A stretch of DNA of 64,000 bases from the NCBI GenBank assembly GCA_018435665.1, contig JAHDND010000022.1, positions 1 through 64,000 on the forward strand. The letters are read 5' to 3'. This stretch comes from Candidatus Thiosymbion sp. GTDB lineage: Bacteria; Pseudomonadota; Gammaproteobacteria; Chromatiales; Chromatiaceae. The translations under genes and the position numbers were made by a program. The notes beneath the pieces were generated by a model, which had not been told where the DNA came from, did no database searches, and worked only from the letters and a program-made list of their open reading frames with translations. Positions 1-8,920 of this stretch are shown piece after piece. The number at the start of each line of letters is the position of its first letter. The stretch's first letter is position 1.

Positions 1-71
1 ACCGGGCCGGGAACGACCGTCAGCGCAGTGGATCGGGTTTCACCCGGAGGGTGAAAGGTCAGCTGGTTCAT
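1..71 (-). CDS. Unidentified protein, N-terminus only (runs off the window)
   Basis: An ATG at 71-69 on the minus strand is preceded by an excellent ribosome binding site (AAAAGGAGGT, about 5 nt spacing). The reading frame is open to the window edge and encodes MNQLTFHPPGETRSTALTVV and a few more residues. I do not recognise the family. The codons for residues 5-11 include a perfect 8-bp inverted repeat (38-45 with 49-56). The strong ribosome site is the main reason to believe the gene; the rest lies outside the window. Confidence 0.5.
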   Translation of the reverse strand, partial: MNQLTFHPPGETRSTALTVVPGP

Positions 72-257
72 AGGCACCTCCTTTTGCCATTATTTCATTT
101 GCTTGCCTCATCCAAGGCAAGAGGCAACTGCCCTTTTTAGGATGAACGCTTCGGGCTGGTCAAGGCCGCCCGGCCCCTCGACGCCTTTTTCTTTCAGGAG
201 GGGCGCGAGCTCGATCTGACCAAGATCTATTGGGCCTCGATAGCGACCTTCGCCGTC

Positions 258-1307
258 ATGCTCCTGATCGGGGGCATCGCCCTCCTCATCCATCGCGTCA
301 ACGGCCGCCTCGCCCTGGCCATCGCGGAGAAATCCCGCAGCGAGGAGCGGCATCGCGTCCTGTTCCAGACCTCCGCCTCTGCGGGCATGGTCTGGAACCA
401 AGACTTCGTCATCACCGACTGGAACCGCCAGGCCGAAGCCCTGTTCGGCTGGACCCGGGAGGAGGTGCTCGGCCAGCGCTTCGTCGATTTCCTGCTGCCG
501 GCAGCGGAGCGGGAACGCCTGGCGCCGGCCGTCGCGAGCCGGCTTACGGACCTGGTCCTGCCCCAAGGCGTCAACGACAACCTGACCCAGGACGGCCAGG
601 TGGTCACCTGCGAGTGGTACAGCGCCGAGCTGCCACAACGACCCGGGGAGCCCCGCGAGGTCGTGTCCCTCGCCATCGATATCACCGAACGCCGCCGGCT
701 GGAGGCGGAGATCCAGCAGTTGGCCTTTTACGATCCCCTCACCCGGCTGCCCAACCGGCGTCTTCTCCAGGACCGCCTCGGACGCCTCATCGCCGCGACC
801 CGGCGCAACCGCAGCCACGGCGCGCTGATGTTCCTAGACCTCGACAACTTCAAGCCGCTCAACGACACCCATGGGCATGCGATCGGCGACCTCCTGCTGG
901 TCGAAACGGCACGGCGGCTTCAGGGAATCGTGCGCGCCAGCGACACCATCGCCCGCTTCGGCGGCGACGAATTCGTCGTCCTCCTGGGCGATTTGGAGGG
1001 GGATGGGAAGCGGGCCCGCGACCAGGCCGAAGGGATCGCGGGCAAGATCCTCGCCGTTCTGGCGAAACCCTTCCGGCTCCCGCGTCCGGACGGCGCCGGC
1101 ACGGTCGAGCATCGCTGCACGGCGAGCATCGGCGTGGCCCTGTTCGCCGGCGAGGGGGACGGGGAGGATGCCCTGCGGCGCGCCGACACCGCCATGTATC
1201 GCGCCAAGATGGGCGGGCGCAACCGCATCGCGCTGGACGCTGACGTAGCCGGAACCGGGACCGGGACCGGGACCGCTCATATCAGCCTCATCGCCGGCCC
1301 CGGTTGA
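258..1307 (+). CDS. PAS-GGDEF diguanylate cyclase, 5'-truncated paralogue
   Basis: This protein makes c-di-GMP from two GTP. A membrane segment (residues about 1-12, continuing upstream) is followed by a PAS domain (about 35-140) and a GGDEF domain (about 155-335). The active site RFGGDEF is intact, and a product-inhibition site RASD lies five residues before it. The frame stays open upstream to 141, and those codons match the end of the sensor domain and the membrane helix of the neighbouring gene at 1362. The gene is therefore a copy that lost its periplasmic NMT1/THI5-like sensor. ATG 258 falls inside the membrane helix, so whether it is expressed is unclear. A GGGACC hexamer repeat near 1257-1276 gives a Gly-Thr run at the C-terminus. 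Confidence 0.7.
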   Translation: MLLIGGIALLIHRVNGRLALAIAEKSRSEERHRVLFQTSASAGMVWNQDFVITDWNRQAEALFGWTREEVLGQRFVDFLLPAAERERLAPAVASRLTDLVLPQGVNDNLTQDGQVVTCEWYSAELPQRPGEPREVVSLAIDITERRRLEAEIQQLAFYDPLTRLPNRRLLQDRLGRLIAATRRNRSHGALMFLDLDNFKPLNDTHGHAIGDLLLVETARRLQGIVRASDTIARFGGDEFVVLLGDLEGDGKRARDQAEGIAGKILAVLAKPFRLPRPDGAGTVEHRCTASIGVALFAGEGDGEDALRRADTAMYRAKMGGRNRIALDADVAGTGTGTGTAHISLIAGPG

Positions 1308-1361
1308 TATCCCCTCAACGCCCTACCCCCACGCTTTTCCTGTCGCTCCGATAATGCCGCC

Positions 1362-3440
1362 ATGCCCTGTCGCCACCCCTTCCGCGACCTCCCGCGACGC
1401 GCCGCCCGCCACGGGGTGATGCTCGCCGGCCTCTGGCTCTGGCTCTGCGCCCTCCCGCCGGCCTGGGCGCTGGAGACCGTCACCCTACAGCTCAAGTGGA
1501 GCCATGCCTTCCAGTTCGCGGGCTATTACGCCGCCGTGGAAAAGGGCTATTACCGCGAGGCCGGCCTGGATGTGCGGCTGCGGGAGGCCGGCCCGGGCGT
1601 CGACCCGCTGGAAGCCGTCCTGGCGGGCAAGGCCCAGTACGGCGTTGGCACCAGCAGCCTGCTACTGGCGCGCAAGGCCGGTCAGCCGGTGGTCGTGCTG
1701 GCGGTGGTGTTCCAGCACTCGCCGCTGGTGCTGGTGACCCGTCAGGACGGCGCCGCCCATGGCAGCGAGGGCATCCACGACATCGCCGGCAAGCGCGTCA
1801 TGATCGAACCCCAGTCCGACGAATTGATCGCCTACCTGAAGCAGGAGGGCCTCACCCTGGACCAGGTGATCCAGGTACCCCCCAGCAACTTCCAGCTTCA
1901 GGACGAATTGATTCAGGGCCGGGTGGACGCCATCAGCGCCTATGTCACCTACGAGCCCTACTATCTCGACCGTGCAGGTATCCCCTATCGGATCTACACG
2001 CCCCGCCTGGGCGGCATCGACTTCTACGGGGACAACCTGTTCACCACCGAGCAGGAACTGGAGGCCCATCCGGAACGGGTGCGCGCCTTTCGGGACGCCA
2101 GTATGCGGGGCTGGCAATACGCGATGGAAAATCCCGAGGAAATCGCCGACCTCATCGGCGCCACCTATTCCCAACAGCATCCGCGGGACTTCTATCTCTT
2201 CGAGGCCAAGCGCATGGCGCCCCTGCTGCGCGCCGACCTGGTCGAAGTCGGCTACATGAACCGGGGCCGCTGGCGGCACATTGCCGATACCTACGCCGAT
2301 CTGGGCTTGCTGCCCCGAGACTACTCCCTCGATGGTTTTCTCTACGAGCCGGACCGCCCACCTGACCTGACCAAGCTCTATCTCGCCCTGACCCTGCTGT
2401 TGGCCGTCAGCGCCCTCGCCCTTTACATCTTCCGCGTCAACCGCCGCCTCGCCCTGGCCCTCGCGGAGAAATCCCGCAGCGAGGAGCGTCACCGCATCAT
2501 TTTCCAGACCTCGGCCTCGGCGGGCGTGGTCTGGCACGAGGGCTTTATCGTCACCGACTGGAACCGCCAGGCCGAGGCCCTGTTCGGCTGGACCCGCGCC
2601 GAGGTGCTCGGCAAGCGCTTCGTCGATTTCCTGCTCCCGGCGCCGGTGCAAAAACACCTGATGACGGAGTTCGCGCAACTGGATCAAGACCAGCTCCCAC
2701 CCTACAGCGTCAACGACAACCTGACCCGGGACGGCCGCGTGATCACCTGCGAATGGTTCAACGCCTGGCTGCCGGAGCGGCCCGGCGAGCCGCGGGAAGT
2801 CGTCTCCCTCGCCATCGACATCACCGAGCGCCGCCGGCTGGAGGAGCAGATCCACCAGTTGGCCTTCTTCGATCCCCTCACCGGGCTGCCCAACCGGCGC
2901 CTGTTGCACGATCGCATCGAGCGCGTCATCGCCGCGGCGCGGCGCAACGGCCACCATGCGGCGCTGATGTTCCTCGATCTCGACAACTTCAAGCCGCTCA
3001 ACGACACCCAGGGCCACGAGGTTGGCGACCTCCTGCTGATCGACGCCGCCCAGCGGCTAAAGGGGAGTCTGCGCGCCACCGACACGGTGGCCCGCTTCGG
3101 CGGCGACGAATTCGTCGTCCTCCTGGGCGACCTGGACGGGGATCAGGAGCAGGCCCGCGCGCAGGCCGAAGGCATCGCGTCCAAGATCCTCGCCGGGCTG
3201 GCCGAACCCTACCGGCTCGCGCGCCCGGACGGCGCCGGCACGGTCGAGCACCACTGCACCGCGAGCATCGGCGTGGCCGTCTTCGACGGCGAGGCGGACC
3301 AGGAGGATGCCTTCCGCCGCGCCGACACCGCCATGTATCGCGCCAAGGAAGGGGGGCGCAACCGCATCGCTCTCGACACCGGCCACAGCGGCGCCAGCCC
3401 CTGGCTGGTACCGGAGCGGCGGGAATGGATCACGGCCTAG
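1362..3440 (+). CDS. NMT1/THI5-like sensor, PAS and GGDEF diguanylate cyclase
   Basis: Full-length membrane-bound diguanylate cyclase of 692 residues. It has a signal peptide (residues 1-35, ending near AWA), a periplasmic substrate-binding domain of the NMT1/THI5/SsuA type (about 38-260, beginning TLQLKWSHAFQFAGYY), a single membrane helix (about 340-358), PAS (about 375-500) and GGDEF (about 510-680). RFGGDEF and the RATD inhibitory site are both present. Domains of this sensor family bind small molecules such as pyrimidine precursors, nitrate or sulfonates; the ligand here is unknown. It is about 70% similar by eye to the truncated copy just upstream, which points to tandem duplication. 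Confidence 0.9.
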   Translation: MPCRHPFRDLPRRAARHGVMLAGLWLWLCALPPAWALETVTLQLKWSHAFQFAGYYAAVEKGYYREAGLDVRLREAGPGVDPLEAVLAGKAQYGVGTSSLLLARKAGQPVVVLAVVFQHSPLVLVTRQDGAAHGSEGIHDIAGKRVMIEPQSDELIAYLKQEGLTLDQVIQVPPSNFQLQDELIQGRVDAISAYVTYEPYYLDRAGIPYRIYTPRLGGIDFYGDNLFTTEQELEAHPERVRAFRDASMRGWQYAMENPEEIADLIGATYSQQHPRDFYLFEAKRMAPLLRADLVEVGYMNRGRWRHIADTYADLGLLPRDYSLDGFLYEPDRPPDLTKLYLALTLLLAVSALALYIFRVNRRLALALAEKSRSEERHRIIFQTSASAGVVWHEGFIVTDWNRQAEALFGWTRAEVLGKRFVDFLLPAPVQKHLMTEFAQLDQDQLPPYSVNDNLTRDGRVITCEWFNAWLPERPGEPREVVSLAIDITERRRLEEQIHQLAFFDPLTGLPNRRLLHDRIERVIAAARRNGHHAALMFLDLDNFKPLNDTQGHEVGDLLLIDAAQRLKGSLRATDTVARFGGDEFVVLLGDLDGDQEQARAQAEGIASKILAGLAEPYRLARPDGAGTVEHHCTASIGVAVFDGEADQEDAFRRADTAMYRAKEGGRNRIALDTGHSGASPWLVPERREWITA

Positions 3441-3589
3441 CAGGGCCGCCAGCGTTTCTGGCCTGGCACGGTGGCGGTTGCGTGCGGTTGCGGTTGGTCT
3501 GGGTTAGCAGGACCGCGCCGGCTTCAGTCCCGGCAATCGGCGCGCCCTGACATCGGCTGTCGCGGCTTGGCCGTCAAATCAGGAGGCCA

Positions 3590-4276
3590 TCAAGGGCGGC
3601 GGCGGATTTCGCTGTCGATCGCCAGCGTCACCAGTTCGGGTGCCGCGAACCGGGGCGGGCGCAGACTCGCCAATTCCCGGGTGGCCTGCCGCATCACCGA
3701 CCAGCCAGCGGACAGGGCCAGGCCGGCCAGGACCGCGGCCACGGCGAGGTCGGGCCACCCCTGGCCGGTGCCGAACACCCCGGCGGCGGCCAGCATCACC
3801 GCCACATTGCCGATGGCGTCATTGCGGCTGCACAACCAGACCGATCGCATGTTGGCGTCGCCATCGCGAAAGGCGTAGAGCATCAGGGCCACCCCGCCGT
3901 TGGCCAGCAGGGCGAGCAAGGCCACGGCCCCCATGGTGAAGGGTTCCGGCGGCTGGCCCTGATAGGCCGCCCAGGCCGTCCTGGCGATGATAAATAGGCC
4001 AAAGGCGAACATCGAGGCCCCTTTCACCCAGGCGGCCCGCGCCCGCCAGGCGAGCCCCATGGCCAGGGCCGCCAGGGAGATGCCGTAGTTCGCGGCGTCG
4101 CTGGCGAAATCCAGCGCATCGGCGAACAGGGACATGGACCCCGCTTTCATGCTCGCGACGATCTCCACCACGAACATGAGCGCGTTGATCAACAAAGCCA
4201 CCCACAGGGCCTGGCGGAAACGCGGACTGACGGCATTCATCGCCCCACAAGCCTGATCACCACAACAGCCGGTCAT
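3590..4276 (-). CDS. Cation diffusion facilitator family transporter (short form)
   Basis: Inner-membrane metal/proton antiporter of the CDF family. The N-terminus has a Cys-rich stretch (CCGDQACG), followed by about six membrane helices. The metal-site motifs are visible as FADALDFASD in helix 2 and RNDAIGN in helix 5. At 228 residues it lacks the usual cytoplasmic C-terminal domain, as in other short CDF proteins. The start has a good ribosome site (AGGAG, 7 nt). It lies downstream of the HD gene on the same strand, 86 nt away, and could be co-transcribed. The transported metal cannot be read from the sequence. Confidence 0.8.
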   Translation of the reverse strand: MTGCCGDQACGAMNAVSPRFRQALWVALLINALMFVVEIVASMKAGSMSLFADALDFASDAANYGISLAALAMGLAWRARAAWVKGASMFAFGLFIIARTAWAAYQGQPPEPFTMGAVALLALLANGGVALMLYAFRDGDANMRSVWLCSRNDAIGNVAVMLAAAGVFGTGQGWPDLAVAAVLAGLALSAGWSVMRQATRELASLRPPRFAAPELVTLAIDSEIRRRP

Positions 4277-4362
4277 GAGTGTTCTCCTGCGTCATTGGAA
4301 AGGGGGATATGGGGAGAGTCAGGCGGTGTTGGAAGGGCGTGGCGACCGCGTGGCGGCGATCG

Positions 4363-5658
4363 TCAGGCGCAGGCATGCTCGCTCGGGATGCCGAACAGCT
4401 CCCCCGCGGCCACCTCGGCCCGGCGGGTAGCCGCGGCCGGCACGAAGACGTAGAAGCGCCACAGCCCCGCATAGCGTTCCTGCAGGGCGCCGATCTCGGC
4501 GAAGGCCTCCTGGCCGGGATCGTTCAGCCGCGCCAGGCCCCGACTGGTTTCCACCGCCACGTCCGCCTCCTTCATCATCGTCAGTGCCGGGCAATAGACG
4601 ATGACCTCGGAGAAGGGCAGGTCGAGGGCGGCGGCGAGTTCCCGTTCCACCCGCGCCCGCTCGTCGCGGTCTTCGTGGTAGCTGGCCACCCAGGTCTGGC
4701 GCAGCGGGAGGGGCACCCCGCGCCCGGAGACGACGTAGCCGCGCTTGAGCAGGTCGCGGTTCAGGACCCGCCGCGCCAGCGCGGCCGCTTCCGGCTGGTC
4801 GCCACGGGCCAGGCGGTCGAGCAGGGTCCAGTCGTTGAGATCCAGCAGTTCGTCCTCCCGCAGCAGACCGCCATCCAGGGCCAGTTCCACCGCCTTGGAG
4901 ATCATGGCGCCGGCGATCACCTTGGTGTGGTGGTAATAGACGCGCTCGGTCAGGAAGTAGCGCAGCCGCAGGACGCCGACGATCTCGGAGCGCGTGTCGG
5001 GCCGGTCCATCCCCCGCTTGACCAGGCGCAGCACCAGGCGGTCGTCATGGATAGCGAAGGCGCGCAGGATGCGGTCGTCGTAGTCATGGGCGAGGCCGCA
5101 GAAGAAGCTGTCTCGGCGCAGGTAGTCGAGCAGATCGGCGTCGATGGTGCCGGAGACGATCTCCCGCGCCCAGGCTTGCATCCCCGCCGCTGCGAGGTTC
5201 GAGGGAGATACCTCCGCCGATGGAGCGTCTTGGCCTAGCAGGGCGCCCACCTCCCGTCGCAGGCCCAGCCGCTCCAGGGCGTCACCCAATTCGCCAGCCA
5301 AGAGCCTGGCCAGCCGCGCCCCCTTGTCGTGACGGGGAAACAGGCGTCGCTCGTCCTCCAGCGTATGGCCGAAGGGCACATGGGTGATGTCATGCAGCAA
5401 GGCCGCCGCGCCAATGGCCGCCTCCTCCTCGGCGGTCACCGCGCAGCCAGCACGGCGCAGGCCGGCGACGACGCGATGGGCCAGGGCGCAGACACCGATG
5501 GCGTGATCAAAGCGGGTATGCAGCGCCCCGGGATAGACCAGGTGCGCCGTGCCCAGTTGCTTGATGCCACGCAGGCGTTGCATGACGGGCAGGTCGAGCA
5601 AGGTCGCCTCGACCGAACTGAGTTCGATGTCGCCGTGAATGGGGTCGCGGAGCAGCAT
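4363..5658 (-). CDS. HD superfamily phosphohydrolase (dGTPase-like, COG1078 type)
   Basis: Predicted metal-dependent phosphohydrolase of 431 residues. The N-terminus carries the family opening RDPIHGDIEL, and the HD metal site is read as HTRFDH followed by LLHDITHVPFGH (residues about 48-95). Proteins of this group cleave nucleotides or dNTPs; the substrate here is unknown. The N-terminal 95 residues are duplicated as a fragment at 8526-8843. No strong ribosome site precedes ATG 5658, but the homologous fragment begins at the equivalent codon, which supports this start. Confidence 0.85.
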   Translation of the reverse strand: MLLRDPIHGDIELSSVEATLLDLPVMQRLRGIKQLGTAHLVYPGALHTRFDHAIGVCALAHRVVAGLRRAGCAVTAEEEAAIGAAALLHDITHVPFGHTLEDERRLFPRHDKGARLARLLAGELGDALERLGLRREVGALLGQDAPSAEVSPSNLAAAGMQAWAREIVSGTIDADLLDYLRRDSFFCGLAHDYDDRILRAFAIHDDRLVLRLVKRGMDRPDTRSEIVGVLRLRYFLTERVYYHHTKVIAGAMISKAVELALDGGLLREDELLDLNDWTLLDRLARGDQPEAAALARRVLNRDLLKRGYVVSGRGVPLPLRQTWVASYHEDRDERARVERELAAALDLPFSEVIVYCPALTMMKEADVAVETSRGLARLNDPGQEAFAEIGALQERYAGLWRFYVFVPAAATRRAEVAAGELFGIPSEHACA

Positions 5659-6011
5659 GGGGTCAGGGGGCTGGTGTCAGGTTTCAGTGGATTGCGAGTC
5701 AACCCCTATTCCGTTGCAGCACGGAATAGGGCCTTATGATCCTACAGTTCTTGGGCAGGAAGGAGTATGGCGCGCAGCGGGAGTTTTTCGGAGCCTACGC
5801 GGTGACCCTGCGTCTGCTGAAGCCTGTCTTCCAGCGCCGGCGCGAGGGCGACGCTTGGGGTGAGGCGGCCCGTCAGGCCCGCCGGGGCTTGGACTTGGTG
5901 CTGAAGTCCTGGAGGCCCTGGGTCAGGGCGGCCGACGGAGTGATGCTGACGGATCTGGCTCGCCCTGGCGTTTGTGCTACGCTTCGTGGGCACACGTATG
6001 GGAGGCAGCCG
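5659..6011. other. Intergenic region ahead of the antitoxin
   Basis: This stretch holds no gene I can recognise. A frame from 5736 runs into the antitoxin gene, but its first 92 codons resemble nothing known to me, and the antitoxin has its own ribosome site at 6001. The hairpin at 5704-5731 is the only clear structure. Confidence 0.4.
5704..5731. promoter_or_regulatory. Strong inverted repeat between the HD gene and the toxin-antitoxin pair
   Basis: Two perfect 11-bp arms (CCCTATTCCGT and its complement) are separated by 6 nt. There is no T-run on either side, so it is not an obvious Rho-independent terminator. It lies between divergent genes and could be an operator or an mRNA stem. Confidence 0.5.
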
Positions 6012-6344
6012 ATGGAAACACTCGATGTCTTTTCGATCCGGGATCTCCGTACCCGCTCCGGCGATTTATTGCATGACGCCGCGCTGGGACAGCTCTCGCT
6101 GATCACCAAACATGGCCGTCCCGCCATCCTCGCCGTGCCATTCGACCAGCGATTGCTCGAGCAGGGGGTTCATCGCGCCCTGGCCTTGCGCCTGTTCGAG
6201 GATCGGCACCTGACGCTCGCCCAGGCGGCCAAGGTCGCGGGGCTTACCCTGGACGAGTTCCTCGATCTTCTCGGCTCGCTCGGCCTGACGGCCGTGGATT
6301 ATCCGCCCGAGGAGTTGGCGGGTGAGTTGGCCGCCGCCTGCTGA
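6012..6344 (+). CDS. Phd/UPF0175-like antitoxin of a PIN toxin
   Basis: A 110-residue protein starting METLDVFSIRDLRTRSGDLL, a Phd-like N-terminal DNA-binding half (TKHGRPAILAV resembles the Phd/YefM strand). The second half is a helix-turn-helix-like region (LTLAQAAKVAGLTLDEFLDLL) typical of UPF0175 antitoxins. ATG 6012 is chosen because GGAGG at 6001 sits 6 nt upstream; the longer frame from 5736 has no such support. It overlaps the PIN toxin start by 23 nt, the usual order of antitoxin before toxin. Likely role: neutralise the toxin and repress the operon. Confidence 0.75.
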   Translation: METLDVFSIRDLRTRSGDLLHDAALGQLSLITKHGRPAILAVPFDQRLLEQGVHRALALRLFEDRHLTLAQAAKVAGLTLDEFLDLLGSLGLTAVDYPPEELAGELAAAC

Positions 6345-6873
6345 GGGCTCACGCCTAAGCGAGGTGGTCGTCGCGGATGCCGGACCCTTGATCGGCCTGG
6401 CCCGGATCGATCGCCTGTCGCTCCTGACCGCGCTGTATGGACCGGTGGTGATTCCCGAGTCCGTCCGTGCGGAGCTGGGGCTGGCGGGGGATCGGCCGGG
6501 AGCGAAGGTCTTGTCAGCCGCCTTGGCCAGCGGGGCCATCCAAACGAGGGCGCTGGCCCAGGGCCACGAGGCCGCCCTGGCAGGTCTGCGTCTGTTGCTG
6601 GACGCCGGGGAGTCGGCGGCGATTCTGCTGGCCGAGGAAACGGGCTGTCGTTTCTTGCTGATCGACGAGCGTCGCGGGCGGGAGATCGCCCGACGCCGCG
6701 GTATCCCCGTGGTGGGTCTGGCCGGGGTGTTGCTGGCCGCCAAGCGATTCTCCCTGCTGGAGTCCGTCGGTCCCGTGTTGGCCGACCTGTCACAACAGGG
6801 CTATCGGTTCGCGGGTGGTTTGGTGGCGGAGGTCTTGCGCCTGGCCGGCGAGACGCGGCAACCGGGCGACTGA
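6322..6873 (+). CDS. PIN-domain toxin (DUF3368-like ribonuclease)
   Basis: Predicted ribonuclease toxin of 183 residues. The first acidic residue sits in VVVADAGPLIGLARI (residue about 19), followed by a conserved Glu (VIPESVRAEL) and the C-terminal acidic pair in FLLIDERRGREIARRRGIPV. This is the DUF3368/PIN arrangement, with the extra turn LDAGESAAILLAEE. The GTG start at 6322 has GGAG 7 nt upstream, inside the antitoxin gene, which suggests translational coupling. All PIN acidic positions look intact, in contrast to the damaged PIN gene at 28932. Confidence 0.8.
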   Translation: MSWPPPAEGSRLSEVVVADAGPLIGLARIDRLSLLTALYGPVVIPESVRAELGLAGDRPGAKVLSAALASGAIQTRALAQGHEAALAGLRLLLDAGESAAILLAEETGCRFLLIDERRGREIARRRGIPVVGLAGVLLAAKRFSLLESVGPVLADLSQQGYRFAGGLVAEVLRLAGETRQPGD

Positions 6874-7022
6874 CATGGGTTTTCACTCGCCGTGGCTGCT
6901 AACGGCGACAACCGTGCGGCTTGGGCCCTGGGAGGTCCACGACTTGCCCGTGCCGTGCGGTCACGCCAAGGCAAGCCGCCTGTTCGACAATCTCCATCAC
7001 CCCTATTCACAGGAGAACGCCC

Positions 7023-8369
7023 ATGCATGAGGGGTCAACGACCTCGGCCGCCACCGCCCCCCCGCCCGCGCCCACCCTCCGCGAGGCCTTCCCCTACTGG
7101 CTCAAGCTCGGCTTCATCAGCTTTGGGGGTCCCGCCGGGCAGATCGCCATGATGCACACCGAGCTGGTGGAGAAGCGCCGATGGATTTCCGAACACCGCT
7201 TCCTGCATGCGCTCAACTACTGCATGTTGTTGCCCGGGCCGGAGGCGATCCAGCTCGCCATCTACATCGCCTGGCTCATGCATGGCATCGGCGGCGCCAT
7301 CGTCGCCGGCGTGCTGTTCTTCCTGCCGGCCTTCGTGCTGCTCTCGGCGCTGGCCGCCGTTTATCTGAACTTTGGCGACGTGCCACTGGTTCAGGGCATC
7401 TTTTACGGCATCAAGCCGGCGGTGGTGGCCATCGTGCTGTTCGCCGCCTGGCGCATCGGCGCGAAGTCGATCAAGAACAGCCTGCTCGGCGGCATCGCGG
7501 CCTTGGCCTTCGTCGGCATCTTCTTCTTCCAGATCGACTTCCCCTGGATCGTGCTCGCCGCCGCGATACTTGGCGCCATCGGCGGAAAGATCGCCCCGGC
7601 GAAGTTCAAGAGCGGTGGCGGCCATGGCGCCAGTCACAGGCAATACGGCCCGGCGTTGATTGACGACCATACGCCGCCGCCAGCGCATGCGGCCTTCTCC
7701 TGGGTCAAGCTGATCGTGACAACCCTGATCTTTCTCGCCCTCGGCGCCGGCGCGCTGCTGGTGCTGGCGGGTGAGCTGCGTCACATGGGCGAATTCTTCA
7801 GCGGCGCGGCCTTCCTCACCATCGGCGGCGCTTACGCCGTGCTGCCCTACGTCTATCAGGGCGCGGTGGAACACTTCGGCTGGCTCACCGGGGCGCAGAT
7901 GATCGACGGCCTGGCGCTGGGCGAAACCACGCCCGGGCCGCTGATCATGGTGGTCACCTGGGTGGGCTACATCGGCGGCGTGACCAAGGCCGTGTTCGCC
8001 GACCCCGTTGCCGCCGGTCTCGCCGGCGCAACGGTGGCAACCTTCTTCACCTTTCTCCCGAGCTTCTGGTTCATCCTTGCCGGCGGGCCATTGGTCGAAG
8101 CGACGCGCAACGAACTCAAATTCACCGCGCCACTGACCGCCATCACCGCCGCCGTGGTCGGGGTGATCATCAACCTCGCCGTGTTTTTCGCCTGGCACAC
8201 CTTCTGGCCCAAGGCCACCGAGGCCGCGCCCTTCGCGCCCCCCTTCGAGTGGCTACCCGTCATCGTCACCATCGCCGCCTTCCTGGCGCTATGGAAGTAC
8301 CAGCAAGACATCATGAAGGTGATCGGCGTCTGCGCGCTGCTGGGTCTCGCCTATTCCTTCCTGCATTGA
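7023..8369 (+). CDS. chrA: Chromate transporter, two-domain ChrA type
   Basis: Inner-membrane chromate efflux protein of the CHR family, 448 residues. It has two homologous membrane halves. The first carries FGGPAGQIAMMHTELVEKRR and LLPGPEAIQLAIYIAW; the second carries TIGGAYAVLPYV and LALGETTPGPLIM. A charged loop rich in Gly and His (residues about 190-220) joins them. ATG 7023 is chosen because AGGAGA lies 6 nt upstream; the longer frame from 6921 has no ribosome site. It is a single gene with no ChrB regulator nearby. Confidence 0.9.
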   Translation: MHEGSTTSAATAPPPAPTLREAFPYWLKLGFISFGGPAGQIAMMHTELVEKRRWISEHRFLHALNYCMLLPGPEAIQLAIYIAWLMHGIGGAIVAGVLFFLPAFVLLSALAAVYLNFGDVPLVQGIFYGIKPAVVAIVLFAAWRIGAKSIKNSLLGGIAALAFVGIFFFQIDFPWIVLAAAILGAIGGKIAPAKFKSGGGHGASHRQYGPALIDDHTPPPAHAAFSWVKLIVTTLIFLALGAGALLVLAGELRHMGEFFSGAAFLTIGGAYAVLPYVYQGAVEHFGWLTGAQMIDGLALGETTPGPLIMVVTWVGYIGGVTKAVFADPVAAGLAGATVATFFTFLPSFWFILAGGPLVEATRNELKFTAPLTAITAAVVGVIINLAVFFAWHTFWPKATEAAPFAPPFEWLPVIVTIAAFLALWKYQQDIMKVIGVCALLGLAYSFLH

Positions 8370-8525
8370 TCGGGAGCACATGGGGCCGTCTTGACCGGCT
8401 TGGTCATGGCGTAGTTCCTCATCGGATTGATTCTCTCAGTCGTTATCCGCCCTTTCGCCAACATTGCCGCTTGGCCAAGATATCGGTGCACCAACGCCAC
8501 GCAGCCAGCCTGAGCCTGAAAGTGG

Positions 8526-8843
8526 TCAGTCCACCTCAGGCGCAGCTATGTTCACTTGGGGCACATGGGTCACGTCATGCAGCAAGACCGCCGCGCCGAT
8601 GGCGGCCTCCTCCTCGGCGGACACCGCGCAGCCGGCACGGCGCAGGCCGGCGACGATGCGATGGGCAAGGGCGCAGACGCCGATGGCGTGATCAAAGCGG
8701 GTGTGCAAGGCGCCGGGATAGACCAGGTGCGCCGTGCCCAGTTGCTTGATGCCCCGCAGGCGCTGCATGACGGGCAGATCGAGCAAGGTCGCCTCGACCG
8801 AAGTCAGTTCGATGTCGCCATGAATGGGGTCACGGATTAGCAT
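8526..8843 (-). pseudogene. Truncated duplicate of the HD phosphohydrolase
   Basis: Residues 1-95 are nearly identical to the start of the HD protein at 5658-4363, including HTRFDH and LLHDVTHVP. The match ends right after HVP and is replaced by ten unrelated residues and a stop. The HD metal site is incomplete (the histidine after PFG is gone), so the fragment is unlikely to work as an enzyme. Both copies are on the minus strand and form direct repeats flanking the toxin-antitoxin and chrA genes. Confidence 0.85.
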
Positions 8844-8920
8844 GGCTAGAGGTAGGGCCGGGAGACAGGGATCCTGGCGACAGAAGTCAGTAATAAGGAT
8901 AAAAGGCTGAAGGATGAAGT

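Noticed and set aside
4279..5238. Plus-strand frame of 319 codons opposite the HD gene
   Set aside because: The minus-strand HD protein has clear motifs; the plus frame has none.
5736..6011. Longer N-terminus for the antitoxin (start 5736)
   Set aside because: No ribosome site and no family match; METLDVFS at 6012 has GGAGG at the right distance.
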